A stretch of DNA of 64,000 nt from Pelomonas sp052436255 (GTDB lineage: Bacteria > Pseudomonadota > Gammaproteobacteria > Burkholderiales > Burkholderiaceae_C): positions 1-64,000 of the forward strand of contig JBQVNP010000004.1 in the NCBI GenBank assembly GCA_052436255.1, written 5' to 3'. The notes beneath the pieces were generated by a model, which saw only the letters and a program-made list of their open reading frames with translations, searched no databases and had not been told where the DNA came from. The position numbers and the translations under genes were made by a program. Position 1 is the stretch's first letter. Every line of letters starts with the position of its first letter. Shown one piece after another: positions 19,328 through 27,706 of the stretch.

Positions 19328-20254
19328 CTAGCGTGGGCTGTCGGCCTTCGGAATCCAGCGGCGCACCAGGGACTTGCCCATCTTGGCGAGCGTGCGCCCG
19401 CGGTAGGGGCCACGGGCGAGCAGGCCGGCGAATGTCTTGAGCCCCAATCCGAGGTCGCCCTTGGCGCAATGCGTATCGGCGAAGTTGCACCAGCCGCGGT
19501 GCTGGAAGCCTTCCAGCGCCTTGAGGTCGATCGCGTGACCTGCCGGTGAGCTTAGGCCGAAGCGCCGGATCAGGTCGGCCCGCATCAGCTCGGTCGTATT
19601 GGTGGCCGGAATGCGCCGCGACAGCGAGACCGGATGCTGCCGGTAGAGCACGAAGGGCTCGGCCAGGCGCACGAAGCGGTGCTGCGTGCTTGCGCGCACC
19701 AGATATTCCCAGTCATCCGTCTGCTGGTTGTCCGTCACGAAACCACCCATGCTGTCCCAGGCGCTGCGTCGCCACAGCACCGAGGAGGGCAGCGCATGGT
19801 TGTCCAGGATGAGGCGGGGGTAGATCCAGCCGGACAGCGTCTCGTCGATCCGCCCGCTGCGCGGCTCGTCGAAAAACCCCGGGCGGGGCTCGCCGTGCCA
19901 GACCTGGAAGCCCGTGTAGCAAAAGTCGTGGTCGGGGCGGCTCTGCAGCGCTTCGAGTTGGAGGCGCAGCTTCTCGGGGTGCCACAAATCGTCCGCATCG
20001 AGCAGAGCGACGAACTCCGAATCTACCTCCGCCATGCCGCGATTGCGCGAGCGCGACATGCCACGGTTCTCCTGCGAGATGACGCGCACGCGGGCGTCAT
20101 CCAACGCGGCGTTTGCCGCGGTGGCGTCCTTGGAGCCGTCGTCGATGACGGTGAGTTGCAGATCGGGGAAGGACTGGTTCAGCGCCGAGCGGAGCGTGTC
20201 GGCAATGAAGGCTTCGGCGTTGTAGGCAGGGATGACGATGTTGACGCGCGGCAT
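19328..20254 (-). CDS. Glycosyltransferase family 2
   Basis: 308-residue GT-A transferase: NIVIPAYNAEAFIADTLRSA, VIDDGSKDAT, and the metal site ALLDADDLWHPEKL. Typical of EpsE/WbbL-like exopolysaccharide transferases. It ends the minus-strand run ACP, hydrolase 2, hydrolase 1, TPR protein, GT2, starting 12 bases after the TPR gene. Its C terminus carries basic residues (GRTLAKMGKSLVRRWIPK) that could associate with the membrane. Confidence 0.9.
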   Translation of the reverse strand: MPRVNIVIPAYNAEAFIADTLRSALNQSFPDLQLTVIDDGSKDATAANAALDDARVRVISQENRGMSRSRNRGMAEVDSEFVALLDADDLWHPEKLRLQLEALQSRPDHDFCYTGFQVWHGEPRPGFFDEPRSGRIDETLSGWIYPRLILDNHALPSSVLWRRSAWDSMGGFVTDNQQTDDWEYLVRASTQHRFVRLAEPFVLYRQHPVSLSRRIPATNTTELMRADLIRRFGLSSPAGHAIDLKALEGFQHRGWCNFADTHCAKGDLGLGLKTFAGLLARGPYRGRTLAKMGKSLVRRWIPKADSPR

Positions 20255-20266
20255 GGGGCGTCAAAG

Positions 20267-20962
20267 TCAGCGCGGGGTCGACGAGGCCGTGTCCGAAGCT
20301 GCAGCCGCGGCTGCTTCGATCTCGGGCTCAGTCCACCGACCGGCGGACTCAAGGCGCTTTCGCAGCTCCGTTCGCGTCATGCCCATGGCCATCACGCGGT
20401 GTGCCTGGGCAAGGGCCTTGGCGTAATCCTTCATGTCGGCGTACAGCATGCCCGCATTGAAATGCGTCAACGGGTTGTCGCCAGCTTGCGTAACCACATA
20501 GTCCAGAAAGCGCTGCGCGTCGCTGAGCCGGTTGCGGCGGATCAGGGAGTCGACGTACAGCATCCGGAACACCAGGTCGTCCGGTGCGAACGCCATGCCT
20601 CGGGCGAAATAGCATTCGATGGTCATGTCGGCCCCCTTCGGAGGGTCGGATTTTTCTTTCTGTGTGAGGCGGTCCATCGAAATGATGGCGCGTGCATGGT
20701 TGGGAAACACGGCCAGCGTGTAGCCGATGTCGCCGCCGAACGGCCCGGTCTCGCCCTTGGTCAGCGTTTCCACGCCGCGCGTGAAGTGGGCGTTCTCGAC
20801 GATGGAGCGCTGCTGGGCGTTGGCGGTCCGGTAGTCAAACGGGCCGTAGACGTTGCGTGTTTCACCGCAGCCCTCCGGCGAAGGCGCCCGCCGCCCCTGC
20901 GCGTCGGCAGGCATGGCCACGAGCGCCATGCTGAAAGCCAGTGCCAAGGTGGCTCGTTTCAT
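20267..20962 (-). CDS. Exported TPR-like protein of the exosortase-A-associated gene set
   Basis: 231 residues with a cleavable signal peptide (MKRATLALAFSMALVAMPADAQ). The mature part holds helical repeats resembling TPRs at about 95-190 (DDLVFRMLYVDSLIRRNRLSDA; NPLTHFNAGMLYADMKDYAKA). TPR proteins often scaffold polysaccharide secretion in the periplasm. Its ATG overlaps the hydrolase 1 stop by one base (TGATG). Function unknown. Confidence 0.8.
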   Translation of the reverse strand: MKRATLALAFSMALVAMPADAQGRRAPSPEGCGETRNVYGPFDYRTANAQQRSIVENAHFTRGVETLTKGETGPFGGDIGYTLAVFPNHARAIISMDRLTQKEKSDPPKGADMTIECYFARGMAFAPDDLVFRMLYVDSLIRRNRLSDAQRFLDYVVTQAGDNPLTHFNAGMLYADMKDYAKALAQAHRVMAMGMTRTELRKRLESAGRWTEPEIEAAAAAASDTASSTPR

Positions 20963-21819
20963 CAGGTGTACTTCGCTAGGCATCGTGTCCTCAACCAATC
21001 CAAACAGATGCGGCATTGGGCGTCATGGTCCGGCAGGGCCGAAAACGTGTGATCGGCTGTCGGGATCTCGTGCAGGTCCAGCGCGGGCCGCTTCAGCAGC
21101 CCTGCCCAGGCGGGCGAGGCTGCGGCGCAACTTGCGAACTCGCTGGCAGTGTAGTCATCGCCACTCAGCACCAGCAGCGTCGGCCCGCCGAAGCCGCGCA
21201 GCCCCGCCGCCATGCGGTCCTGGAAGCTGCGGGAGTCGGTCTTATGGCCAGCGCCGCGCGCCAGCCGCAGATTGCTCGCCAGCCCGCGCAAGGCCGCGCC
21301 GCCCACGCCGCCCTTCAGCAACTTCAGCCAGAACCCACGCTCCCGCAGGCGGCGCCAGTAGTAGTGCTTGACGTGGGTCTGCGCCAGCGTAGCGGCGGAC
21401 CGAACCCAGGGGTTGAGAAGTGCGACCCCGGCCACGCGGTCGTCACGGGTCGATTCAAGGTAGAGCAGGGCGGCCGAGGCGGCGTCGCACAGACCCCAGA
21501 GCGCGACGCGTTTGAGCGTGGGGCGGGCCGCCAGCAGCGCGCTGATGGCGGCGGCGATGTCGGCCTCGACACCGAGGAAGTCACGCGCTTCGCCCGGGCT
21601 GTCGCCCATGCCCCGGTAGTCGAAGCGCAATGCGGCGAAGCCGTTGGCCGCGAGGTGGCGGGCCAGCAGCGTGAACTGGCGGTGGCTGCCGGCGCGGTAT
21701 TGGGGGCCGCCGACGATGATGAGCAGGCCCACTTCGGCAGCCGCACCGTCGGACGGCTCGGCCAGGATGCCCACCAGCGGTGTGCCCTCGCAAGCCAAGC
21801 GCAGTACCGACTCTTTCAC
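20962..21819 (-). CDS. Alpha/beta hydrolase 1, exosortase-A system-associated
   Basis: 285 residues starting with GTG inside a GTGA overlap with hydrolase 2. It resembles the family named hydrolase 1, exosortase A system-associated. Seen: LIIVGGPQYRAGSHRQF, LRFDYRGMGDSPG, and the elbow ALWGLCDAASAAL, where the nucleophile position is Cys instead of Ser. A distal His lies in PTADHTFS. The family co-occurs with exosortase A; its substrate is unknown, and a lipid or acyl-carrier-bound intermediate is plausible given the neighbouring ACP and ligase. Confidence 0.88.
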   Translation of the reverse strand: MKESVLRLACEGTPLVGILAEPSDGAAAEVGLLIIVGGPQYRAGSHRQFTLLARHLAANGFAALRFDYRGMGDSPGEARDFLGVEADIAAAISALLAARPTLKRVALWGLCDAASAALLYLESTRDDRVAGVALLNPWVRSAATLAQTHVKHYYWRRLRERGFWLKLLKGGVGGAALRGLASNLRLARGAGHKTDSRSFQDRMAAGLRGFGGPTLLVLSGDDYTASEFASCAAASPAWAGLLKRPALDLHEIPTADHTFSALPDHDAQCRICLDWLRTRCLAKYT

Positions 21820-22631
21820 GACAGTGCCTCCAACGTGCGGGCAATCAGCGCTGGCGCCAGTTCGATCTCGCTGGTCGACCAGAAGCCCGGCCCTGAAACG
21901 ATCTGCGGCCGCACCGCCCAGCCGGCCTCCTGCCAGCCCTTGATGGCCTGCGCGCTGACGGGCGTCAGCGCGGCGTCGTCGCGCGTGCTGACCTCCAGCC
22001 ATTCGACGCGGCCCGCCGCGCCCGTGGGCGCAAGCTTCGCTGCCTCCAGGCCCGACGCCAGCCCGGCACCCAGGCGGTAGCCGGCGATCTCGACCGGCCG
22101 GCCGGCCGCCAGTTCGGCCTTCATTTGCTCCATCAGCCCCTTGCTGGCACCGCTGACCATCTCGGCGGCCAGCTTCAGGCGCAGGAACTGCTGCAGCGCG
22201 ACCTTGCCGCTCGTCATCGGCTGCCAGAACAGGTGGTTGACCGGCCGGCCCCAGTCCGCCGGCGCCAGCAGGCAGCCAGCGCGCAGGCCCCAGAGCCACA
22301 GCGGCGCATCGGGTACATGGGCGTCCAGCCATTCAAGGCCCAGGCGCACATCGGCCCGCCAGTCGGCCCAGCTCGCGTCGCCGAAGTCGGCCGACGAATC
22401 GCCGCAACCGCGCAGGTCGATCTGCAACACCGCATGCCCGGCCTCGGCCAGCGCGCGGCAGGCCAGCGCCGCCATGCGGCGCGACTTGTTCATTTCCTCT
22501 GCAAACGGGTGCAGGTAGAGGACTTTGCTGCGCGCCGCGCCCCGAGACGCTGACGACGGGGCGTGGAACAGGCAGAGCCGCTGCTCGCCGCCAGCGGCGG
22601 GCAGGAAGAAGACGTCGGCGTGAGGGATCAA
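21816..22631 (-). CDS. Alpha/beta hydrolase-like protein 2, exosortase-A system-associated
   Basis: 271 residues. The start is TTG overlapping the ACP stop (TTGA); no in-frame ATG or GTG precedes it, and the N terminus VFFLPAAGGEQRLCLFH looks complete. Seen: LYLHPFAEEMNKSRRMAALA, LQIDLRGCGDSSADF, and the elbow region LWLWGLRAGCLLA, where the nucleophile position is Arg, so ordinary esterase activity is unlikely. This matches the family named hydrolase 2, exosortase A system-associated. It may bind rather than cleave an acyl or glycan intermediate, perhaps paired with hydrolase 1. Confidence 0.87.
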   Translation of the reverse strand: MIPHADVFFLPAAGGEQRLCLFHAPSSASRGAARSKVLYLHPFAEEMNKSRRMAALACRALAEAGHAVLQIDLRGCGDSSADFGDASWADWRADVRLGLEWLDAHVPDAPLWLWGLRAGCLLAPADWGRPVNHLFWQPMTSGKVALQQFLRLKLAAEMVSGASKGLMEQMKAELAAGRPVEIAGYRLGAGLASGLEAAKLAPTGAAGRVEWLEVSTRDDAALTPVSAQAIKGWQEAGWAVRPQIVSGPGFWSTSEIELAPALIARTLEALS

Positions 22632-22885
22632 TCCAGACGGGCGGCGACAAAGTCCGCCAGCGAGCCCACGGTGGCGAACGTGTCGCCGTCGATGTCGTCG
22701 TCATCGACGACAAGGCCGAGTTGCTCTTCCATTGCGGTGATCAGGCTGACCACGGCCATCGAGTCCAGCTCCGGCAATGCGCCGAGCAGGGCGGTGTCGC
22801 GGTTGAAGGTTTGGGCGCGGCCGTTGAGGCTCAGCACGTCGTCGAGAAGCCTCAGCACATGGCCGAGGACCTGATCTTTTTCCAT
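22628..22885 (-). CDS. Acyl carrier protein
   Basis: 85-residue acyl carrier protein of the exosortase-A-associated type. The phosphopantetheine Ser is in LPELDSMAVV (Ser42), followed by an acidic helix with VVDDDDIDGDTF. It is the first gene of the minus-strand run and overlaps hydrolase 2 at TTGA. The divergent AMP ligase probably loads an acyl or aminoacyl group onto it. The frame is open upstream, but the ATG at 22885 gives a normal ACP N terminus. Confidence 0.9.
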   Translation of the reverse strand: MEKDQVLGHVLRLLDDVLSLNGRAQTFNRDTALLGALPELDSMAVVSLITAMEEQLGLVVDDDDIDGDTFATVGSLADFVAARLD

Positions 22886-22922
22886 TCGCGGGCGTCCAAA
22901 AATGCAGCCGCGCAGTTTAGCG

Positions 22923-22949
22923 GGCCGCCCCCTCGGCCCAGGGGCGGCC
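22923..22949. repeat. Perfect inverted repeat in the ACP/ligase divergent region
   Basis: Nine-base arms GGCCGCCCC and GGGGCGGCC around a nine-base loop, midway between the ACP start (22885) and the ligase start (23018). It could be an operator for a dimeric regulator, a leader hairpin, or a dispersed repeat fragment. Confidence 0.5.
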
Positions 22950-23017
22950 ACCCCTTGGCCTCGGGGGCGCATGCGATACTTTTTTCCCGCTTATTGACCT
23001 CCTGCCGGCCGCGCTTC

Positions 23018-24607
23018 ATGCCCGAATCGACCCTGTTGAACGAGTTGGTGGCCGTTGCCGCCGAGCGCACGCCTGAGGCGCCGGCCCTGACCTATGGCGG
23101 CGTGACCCTCGGTTATGGCGAACTCGACACGGCCGTGCGGGGCTTTGCCAGCGGACTGATGCAACTGGGTCTGGCGCGTGGCGAGCGGGTTGCCATCTAC
23201 CTGGAAAAGCGTTTCGAGACCGTCGTCGCCAGCTTCGGTGCCCCGGCGGCAGGCGGCGTCTTCGTGCCGCTGAACCCGCTGCTCAAGCCGGAGCAGGTCG
23301 GCTTCATCCTCCAGGACTGCGATGTGCGCGTGCTGGTCACCTCGCCCGAGCGCCTGGCGCAGCTGGGTGACGTGCTGACGCAGTGCCCGTCGCTGCGCCA
23401 TGTTGTGCTGACCCGCGGCTCGGGCGGTGCGCCGGTGCCGGTGCACGACTGGCTCGAACTGCTGGCTTCGCCGGCGCGGGCTGGCCACCGCGTCATCGAT
23501 ACCGACATGACGGCCATCCTATACACCTCGGGCTCGACCGGCCGGCCCAAGGGCGTCGTGCTGTCCCACCGCAACATGGTGGCCGGCGGCAAGAGCGTGG
23601 CGAGCTACCTGGGCAACCGCGCCAGCGACACGCTGCTGGCTGCCTTGCCACTGTCTTTCGATGCCGGCTTCAGCCAGTTGACGACGGCCTTCCACAGCGG
23701 CGCGCGCGTCGTGCTGCTGAACTACCTGCTGCCCAAGGACGTGCTCAAGGCCATGGAGCGTGAGAAGGTCACAGGCCTGACCGCCGTGCCGCCGCTCTAC
23801 ATCCAGCTGACGCAACTGGAATGGCCGGCCGCCATCGATGCCAACTTGCGCTATTTCGCCAACACCGGCGGCCGCATGCCGCGCGCGACGCTGGACCTGC
23901 TGCGCGCCAAGGCGCCGTCGGCCCAGCCCTTCCTGATGTATGGCCTGACCGAAGCCTTTCGCTCGACCTATCTGCCGCCCGAGGAGGTGGACCGCCGCCC
24001 CGACTCCATCGGCAAGGCCGTCCCCAACGCCGAGATCCTGGTACTGCGCGAGGACGGCAGTGAATGTGGCCCGGACGAGCCGGGCGAGCTGGTGCACCGG
24101 GGCGCCCTCGTCGGCCTGGGCTACTGGAACGATGCCGAGAAGACGGCTGAGCGCTACAAGCCCTTGCCCGTGGGCGTGGGCGGGCGCGAGGGCGGGCTGC
24201 AGTTGCCGGAGTTCGCCGTGTTCTCGGGCGACACGGTCAGGCGCGATGCCGAGGGCTTTCTCTACTTCGTCGGCCGCCGTGACGAGATGATGAAGACCTC
24301 GGGCTATCGGGTCAGCCCGACCGAGGTCGAGGAAGTCCTGTACGCCACCGGCCTGGTGGGTGAATGCGTGGCCTTCGGCGTCTATCACGACGCGCTCGGC
24401 CAGGCCATCCAGGTCATCGCGACGCCGCCCGAAGGTGCCGCCGAGCTGGACCTGGCCGCGCTGACCGCTGCCTGCAAGGCGCGCATGCCGGCCTACATGG
24501 TGCCGCACGGCATCCTCGCCCGCCAGGGCCCGCTGCCGCGCAATCCGAATGGCAAGATCGACCGCAAGACCCTTTCGACCGACTGGCTTGAGCGCAATGC
24601 TGCATGA
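23018..24607 (+). CDS. AMP-forming acyl-CoA/acyl-ACP ligase, exosortase-A system-associated
   Basis: 529 residues of the adenylate-forming family: P-loop ILYTSGSTGRPKGVVLSH (about 172), GYRVSPTEVEEV at the hinge and the catalytic Lys in NPNGKIDRKTL near the C terminus. It activates a carboxylate with ATP and passes it to CoA or an ACP; the divergent ACP gene is the obvious acceptor. Matches the ligase type that accompanies exosortase A. The start follows ACCTCCTGCC and precedes MPESTLLNELV; longer in-frame starts run through the intergenic hairpin and are rejected. ATGA overlap with the decarboxylase. Confidence 0.9.
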   Translation: MPESTLLNELVAVAAERTPEAPALTYGGVTLGYGELDTAVRGFASGLMQLGLARGERVAIYLEKRFETVVASFGAPAAGGVFVPLNPLLKPEQVGFILQDCDVRVLVTSPERLAQLGDVLTQCPSLRHVVLTRGSGGAPVPVHDWLELLASPARAGHRVIDTDMTAILYTSGSTGRPKGVVLSHRNMVAGGKSVASYLGNRASDTLLAALPLSFDAGFSQLTTAFHSGARVVLLNYLLPKDVLKAMEREKVTGLTAVPPLYIQLTQLEWPAAIDANLRYFANTGGRMPRATLDLLRAKAPSAQPFLMYGLTEAFRSTYLPPEEVDRRPDSIGKAVPNAEILVLREDGSECGPDEPGELVHRGALVGLGYWNDAEKTAERYKPLPVGVGGREGGLQLPEFAVFSGDTVRRDAEGFLYFVGRRDEMMKTSGYRVSPTEVEEVLYATGLVGECVAFGVYHDALGQAIQVIATPPEGAAELDLAALTAACKARMPAYMVPHGILARQGPLPRNPNGKIDRKTLSTDWLERNAA

Positions 24608-25866
24608 CTGATTCCGTCCCGACCAAGCGCGTCCTCGGGCATGCGCCCGTGCTTTTTCCCCGCGACGCCAACGGCGAGCTGCTGGTCGGCGGGCAGCGCC
24701 TGTCGGTGCTGGCGGAGCGGGTCGGCCAGACCCCCTTCTATGCCTATGACCGCGGGCTGTTGAAGGCCCGCGTGGCCGAGTTGCGCGCAGCGCTGCCGCA
24801 AGGCGTCGAGCTGCATTACGCGATGAAGGCCAACCCGATGCCGGCCCTGGTCGGGTTGATGGCCGAGTTGGTGGATGGCATAGACGTGGCCTCGGCCGGC
24901 GAGTTGCAGGTCGCCTTGAACTGCGGCGCGGACCCGCACGAGATCAGCTTCGCCGGCCCCGGCAAGCGCGACATCGAGCTGGGCCAGGCCGTGGCCGCCG
25001 GCGTGCTGGTCAACGTGGAATCGGCGCGTGAGCTGGTTCCCCTGGCGCGTGCTTCGCAGCGCCTGGGCCTGCCCGCGCGGGTGGCGCTGCGCGTGAACCC
25101 GGACTTCGAGCTCAAGGGCTCGGGCATGCGCATGAGCGGTGGCCCCAAGCAGTTCGGCATCGACGCCGAGACCGTGCCCGAGGTGCTGGCCGAGGTCGGC
25201 CGCCTGGCGGGCGACGGCATTGCCTTCGAGGGCTTCCACCTGTTCGCCGGCTCGCAGAATTTGAAGGCCGAGGCCATCTGCGAGGCGCAGCTCAAGAGCT
25301 TCGAGCTGGCCCTGCGGCTGGCCGAAGGCGCACCGTCGCCGGTTCGGTTCCTGAACCTGGGCGGCGGTTTTGGCATTCCCTATTTCCCGGGTGAGTCGCG
25401 GCTGGAGCTGTCCGCCATCGCCGACAACCTGGGCGCCTTGCAGGCGCGTGCCAAGGCGGATCTGCCGCTGGCCAAGCTGGTCATCGAGCTGGGCCGTTAT
25501 TTCGTCGGCGAGGCGGGCATCTACGTCAGCCGCATCGTCGACCGCAAGCTCTCGCGCGGCCAGGTCTTCCTGGTCGCCGATGGCGGCCTGCACCATCACC
25601 TGTCGGCGTCCGGCAACTTCGGCCAAGTGCTGCGCAAGAACTACCCGGCGTCCATCGAGCCGCAGGGCCGCCGGGAAGCAGCGACCGAAGCCGCCAGCGT
25701 CGTCGGCCCCTTGTGCACTCCGCTTGACCTGCTCGCCGACCGCATGGAGATGGCGCGGGGCGAGATCGGCGACCTGGCCGTCGTCTATCAAAGCGGCGCC
25801 TACGGCCGCAGCGCCAGCCCGGAGGGCTTTCTGGGGCACCCGGCCTGCGTCGAGGTGCTGGTTTAG
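24604..25866 (+). CDS. PLP-dependent decarboxylase, exosortase-A system-associated
   Basis: 420 residues of the fold-III (alanine racemase-like) ornithine/diaminopimelate decarboxylase family. The PLP Lys is in ELHYAMKANPMPALV (Lys75); the phosphate loop LNLGGGFGIPYFPGE and C-terminal SGAYGRSASPEGFLGH are seen. It likely decarboxylates a basic or diamino acid, whose product the coupled ligase and ACP could carry to a glycan. The start overlaps the ligase stop (ATGA); the stop overlaps the convergent arginyltransferase-family gene by four bases. Confidence 0.9.
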   Translation: MTDSVPTKRVLGHAPVLFPRDANGELLVGGQRLSVLAERVGQTPFYAYDRGLLKARVAELRAALPQGVELHYAMKANPMPALVGLMAELVDGIDVASAGELQVALNCGADPHEISFAGPGKRDIELGQAVAAGVLVNVESARELVPLARASQRLGLPARVALRVNPDFELKGSGMRMSGGPKQFGIDAETVPEVLAEVGRLAGDGIAFEGFHLFAGSQNLKAEAICEAQLKSFELALRLAEGAPSPVRFLNLGGGFGIPYFPGESRLELSAIADNLGALQARAKADLPLAKLVIELGRYFVGEAGIYVSRIVDRKLSRGQVFLVADGGLHHHLSASGNFGQVLRKNYPASIEPQGRREAATEAASVVGPLCTPLDLLADRMEMARGEIGDLAVVYQSGAYGRSASPEGFLGHPACVEVLV

Positions 25867-26597
25867 GCCGCGTCTTCCCAGGCGCCGTTCTGCAGGATCT
25901 GGTAGGGCCTGAACCCGGCCTTGTAGGCCATCTTCGGGCTCTCCGCGATCCAGTAACCCAGGTAGAGGTGGCTGAGCTTGAGCTCGCGCGCCTGGCCGAT
26001 CTGCCACAGCACGCCGTAGGTCCCGAAGCTGCCCGGCACATCCGGGTCGTAGAAGGTGTAGACCGCCGACAGGCCGTCGTTGAGGATGTCGAGGATCGAC
26101 ACCATGCGCAATGGCGCGCTGCCGTCGGGCAGGGTTTCGCGGAACTCCACCAGGCGGGAGTTGATGCGCGACTGCAGCAGGAACTGCGTGTACTGGTCGA
26201 CGCTGTCATGGTCCATGCCGCCGCCGGAATGCCGGCCCGCCTGATAGCGCAGGTAGAGCGCATAGTGCTCGGGCGAATAGCCCAGGCGCATGACCTTGGC
26301 CTGCAGGTGCTGGTGGGTCTTCCAGGCGCGGCGCTGGGACCGCGTCGGCTTGAAGCGTGTCACCGGCACGCGCAGCGCGATGCAGGCGCGGCACTGGTCG
26401 CAATAGGGGCGGTAGGTGAACAGGCCGCTGCGGCGGAAACCCGCGGCGACGAGGTTGGAATAGGCGTCGGCGTGGATCAGGTGGCTGGGCGTGGCGACCT
26501 GGGAGCGCGCCTGGCGGCCCGCCACATAACTGCACGGATAGGCGGCCGTGGCATAGAACTGGATCTGCGCAAGGGGCAGTTCTTTGGGGTGGGTCAC
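25863..26597 (-). CDS. bpt: Aspartate/glutamate leucyltransferase (Ate1-like, N-degron pathway)
   Basis: 244 residues. Bpt transfers Leu from leucyl-tRNA to N-terminal Asp or Glu, marking proteins for ClpAP. Seen: YPCSYVAGRQARSQVATP near the N terminus, CDQCRACIALRVPV, and FYDPDVPGSFGTYGVLWQI in the GNAT-like half. The start is GTG (VTHPKELPLAQ), overlapping the aat stop as GTGA, so both N-degron transferases are co-translated. The stop overlaps the convergent PLP decarboxylase by four bases. Confidence 0.94.
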   Translation of the reverse strand: MTHPKELPLAQIQFYATAAYPCSYVAGRQARSQVATPSHLIHADAYSNLVAAGFRRSGLFTYRPYCDQCRACIALRVPVTRFKPTRSQRRAWKTHQHLQAKVMRLGYSPEHYALYLRYQAGRHSGGGMDHDSVDQYTQFLLQSRINSRLVEFRETLPDGSAPLRMVSILDILNDGLSAVYTFYDPDVPGSFGTYGVLWQIGQARELKLSHLYLGYWIAESPKMAYKAGFRPYQILQNGAWEDAA

Positions 26598-27325
26598 GTG
26601 GTGTGCAGGAGCCGGTGCCAGTAGCCTGGATGATAGGTCCACGCTTGCGGCGAGGGCTCGCTGACATGGGCCGCAAGATGGGCTTCGAACACGTTTCGCG
26701 GCACTTCGGCGGCGCCCAGCGAGGCCAGGTGGGGGGTGTTCTGCTGGCAGTCGATCCACGGGATGCCGAACTCGCGACACAGGCAGACCAGCGCGCACAG
26801 CGCGATCTTGGAGGCGTCGGTGCGGCGCATGAACATGGACTCGCCATAGAACATGCGCCCGAGGTTGACGCCATAGAGCCCGCCCGCGAGTTCGCCGTCC
26901 ACCCAGGTCTCGACGCTGTGCATGGCGCCCCAAGCCAGGTAGGCGGCCTGCAGCTCGGGCACGATCCAGGTGCCCGACTGCCCCTCGCGCGGCGCGCTGG
27001 CGCAGGCCTGCAGCACCGCCGCGCGGTCATGGTCGATGCGGATCTCGCAGCCGGGCGCGGCGGCGAAGCGCTGCACCGCCTTGCGCAGCGAGCGCGACAG
27101 CTTGAAGTCGGCCGTCTGCAGCACCATGCGCGGGTCGGGCGCCCACCACAGCGGCGGCTGGCCGGGGCCGTACCAGGGAAAGATGCCGCGGCTGTAGGCC
27201 GCCTGCAGGCGCTGCGGTGTCAGCGTGCCGCCGGCAGCGAGCAGACCCGGTGCGTCGGTGTCGGCGCCGAGCGCCCGGTGGCTGGGCGGGAAGTCGAGGG
27301 TCGCGTCGTCGAGCCAGTCGATCAT
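26594..27325 (-). CDS. aat: Leucyl/phenylalanyl-tRNA--protein transferase
   Basis: 243 residues, normal for Aat, which adds Leu or Phe to proteins with N-terminal Arg or Lys (N-end rule). Seen: YSRGIFPWYGPGQPPLWWAP-type N-terminal motif, DPRMVLQTADFKLSRSL, VETWVDGELAGGLYGVNLG and the ESMFMRR/IDCQQNTPHLASLGA segments. It precedes bpt in a coupled pair. The start ATG is 24 bases from the divergent ArsC/Spx-like start, so the two promoters overlap the coding ends or are leaderless. Confidence 0.95.
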   Translation of the reverse strand: MIDWLDDATLDFPPSHRALGADTDAPGLLAAGGTLTPQRLQAAYSRGIFPWYGPGQPPLWWAPDPRMVLQTADFKLSRSLRKAVQRFAAAPGCEIRIDHDRAAVLQACASAPREGQSGTWIVPELQAAYLAWGAMHSVETWVDGELAGGLYGVNLGRMFYGESMFMRRTDASKIALCALVCLCREFGIPWIDCQQNTPHLASLGAAEVPRNVFEAHLAAHVSEPSPQAWTYHPGYWHRLLHTT

Positions 27326-27349
27326 GGCCGTCAACTTAACATGGCGCCC

Positions 27350-27706
27350 ATGATCACCGTCTACGGCATCCCCAACTGCGACACCGTCAAGCGCGCCCGC
27401 GCCTGGCTGGCCGAACAAGGCCTGCCAACCGTCTTCCACGACTTCAAGAAGCAGGGCGTTCCCGCGCACCAGCTGCCCGAGTGGCTGAAGGCCTTCGGCC
27501 GCGACAAGCTGGTCAACCGCGCCGGCACGACCTGGCGCAAGCTCGATGAGGCCACCAGGGCGGCCGTCGTCGACGATGCCTCGGCCACCGCGCTGATGCT
27601 GGCCGAGCCCAGCGTCATCAAGCGCCCGGTGGTGCGCTGGGCGGATGGCAGCCTGAGCCTGAGCTTCACGCCGGAGGCCTTTGCGGCCAGGAAGGAGGCG
27701 CGCTGA
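27350..27706 (+). CDS. ArsC/Spx family reductase-like protein (YffB type)
   Basis: 118 residues, the same length as Escherichia coli YffB. N terminus MITVYGIPNCDTVKRARAWL has one Cys at the thioredoxin-fold active position (NCDT, no CxxC), followed by KKQGVPAHQLPEWL and the conserved KRPVVRW near the C terminus. YffB-like proteins are glutathione-linked thiol proteins of unclear role. An alternative ATG lies at 27341. The stop overlaps the riboflavin synthase start by one base (TGATG). Confidence 0.88.
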   Translation: MITVYGIPNCDTVKRARAWLAEQGLPTVFHDFKKQGVPAHQLPEWLKAFGRDKLVNRAGTTWRKLDEATRAAVVDDASATALMLAEPSVIKRPVVRWADGSLSLSFTPEAFAARKEAR

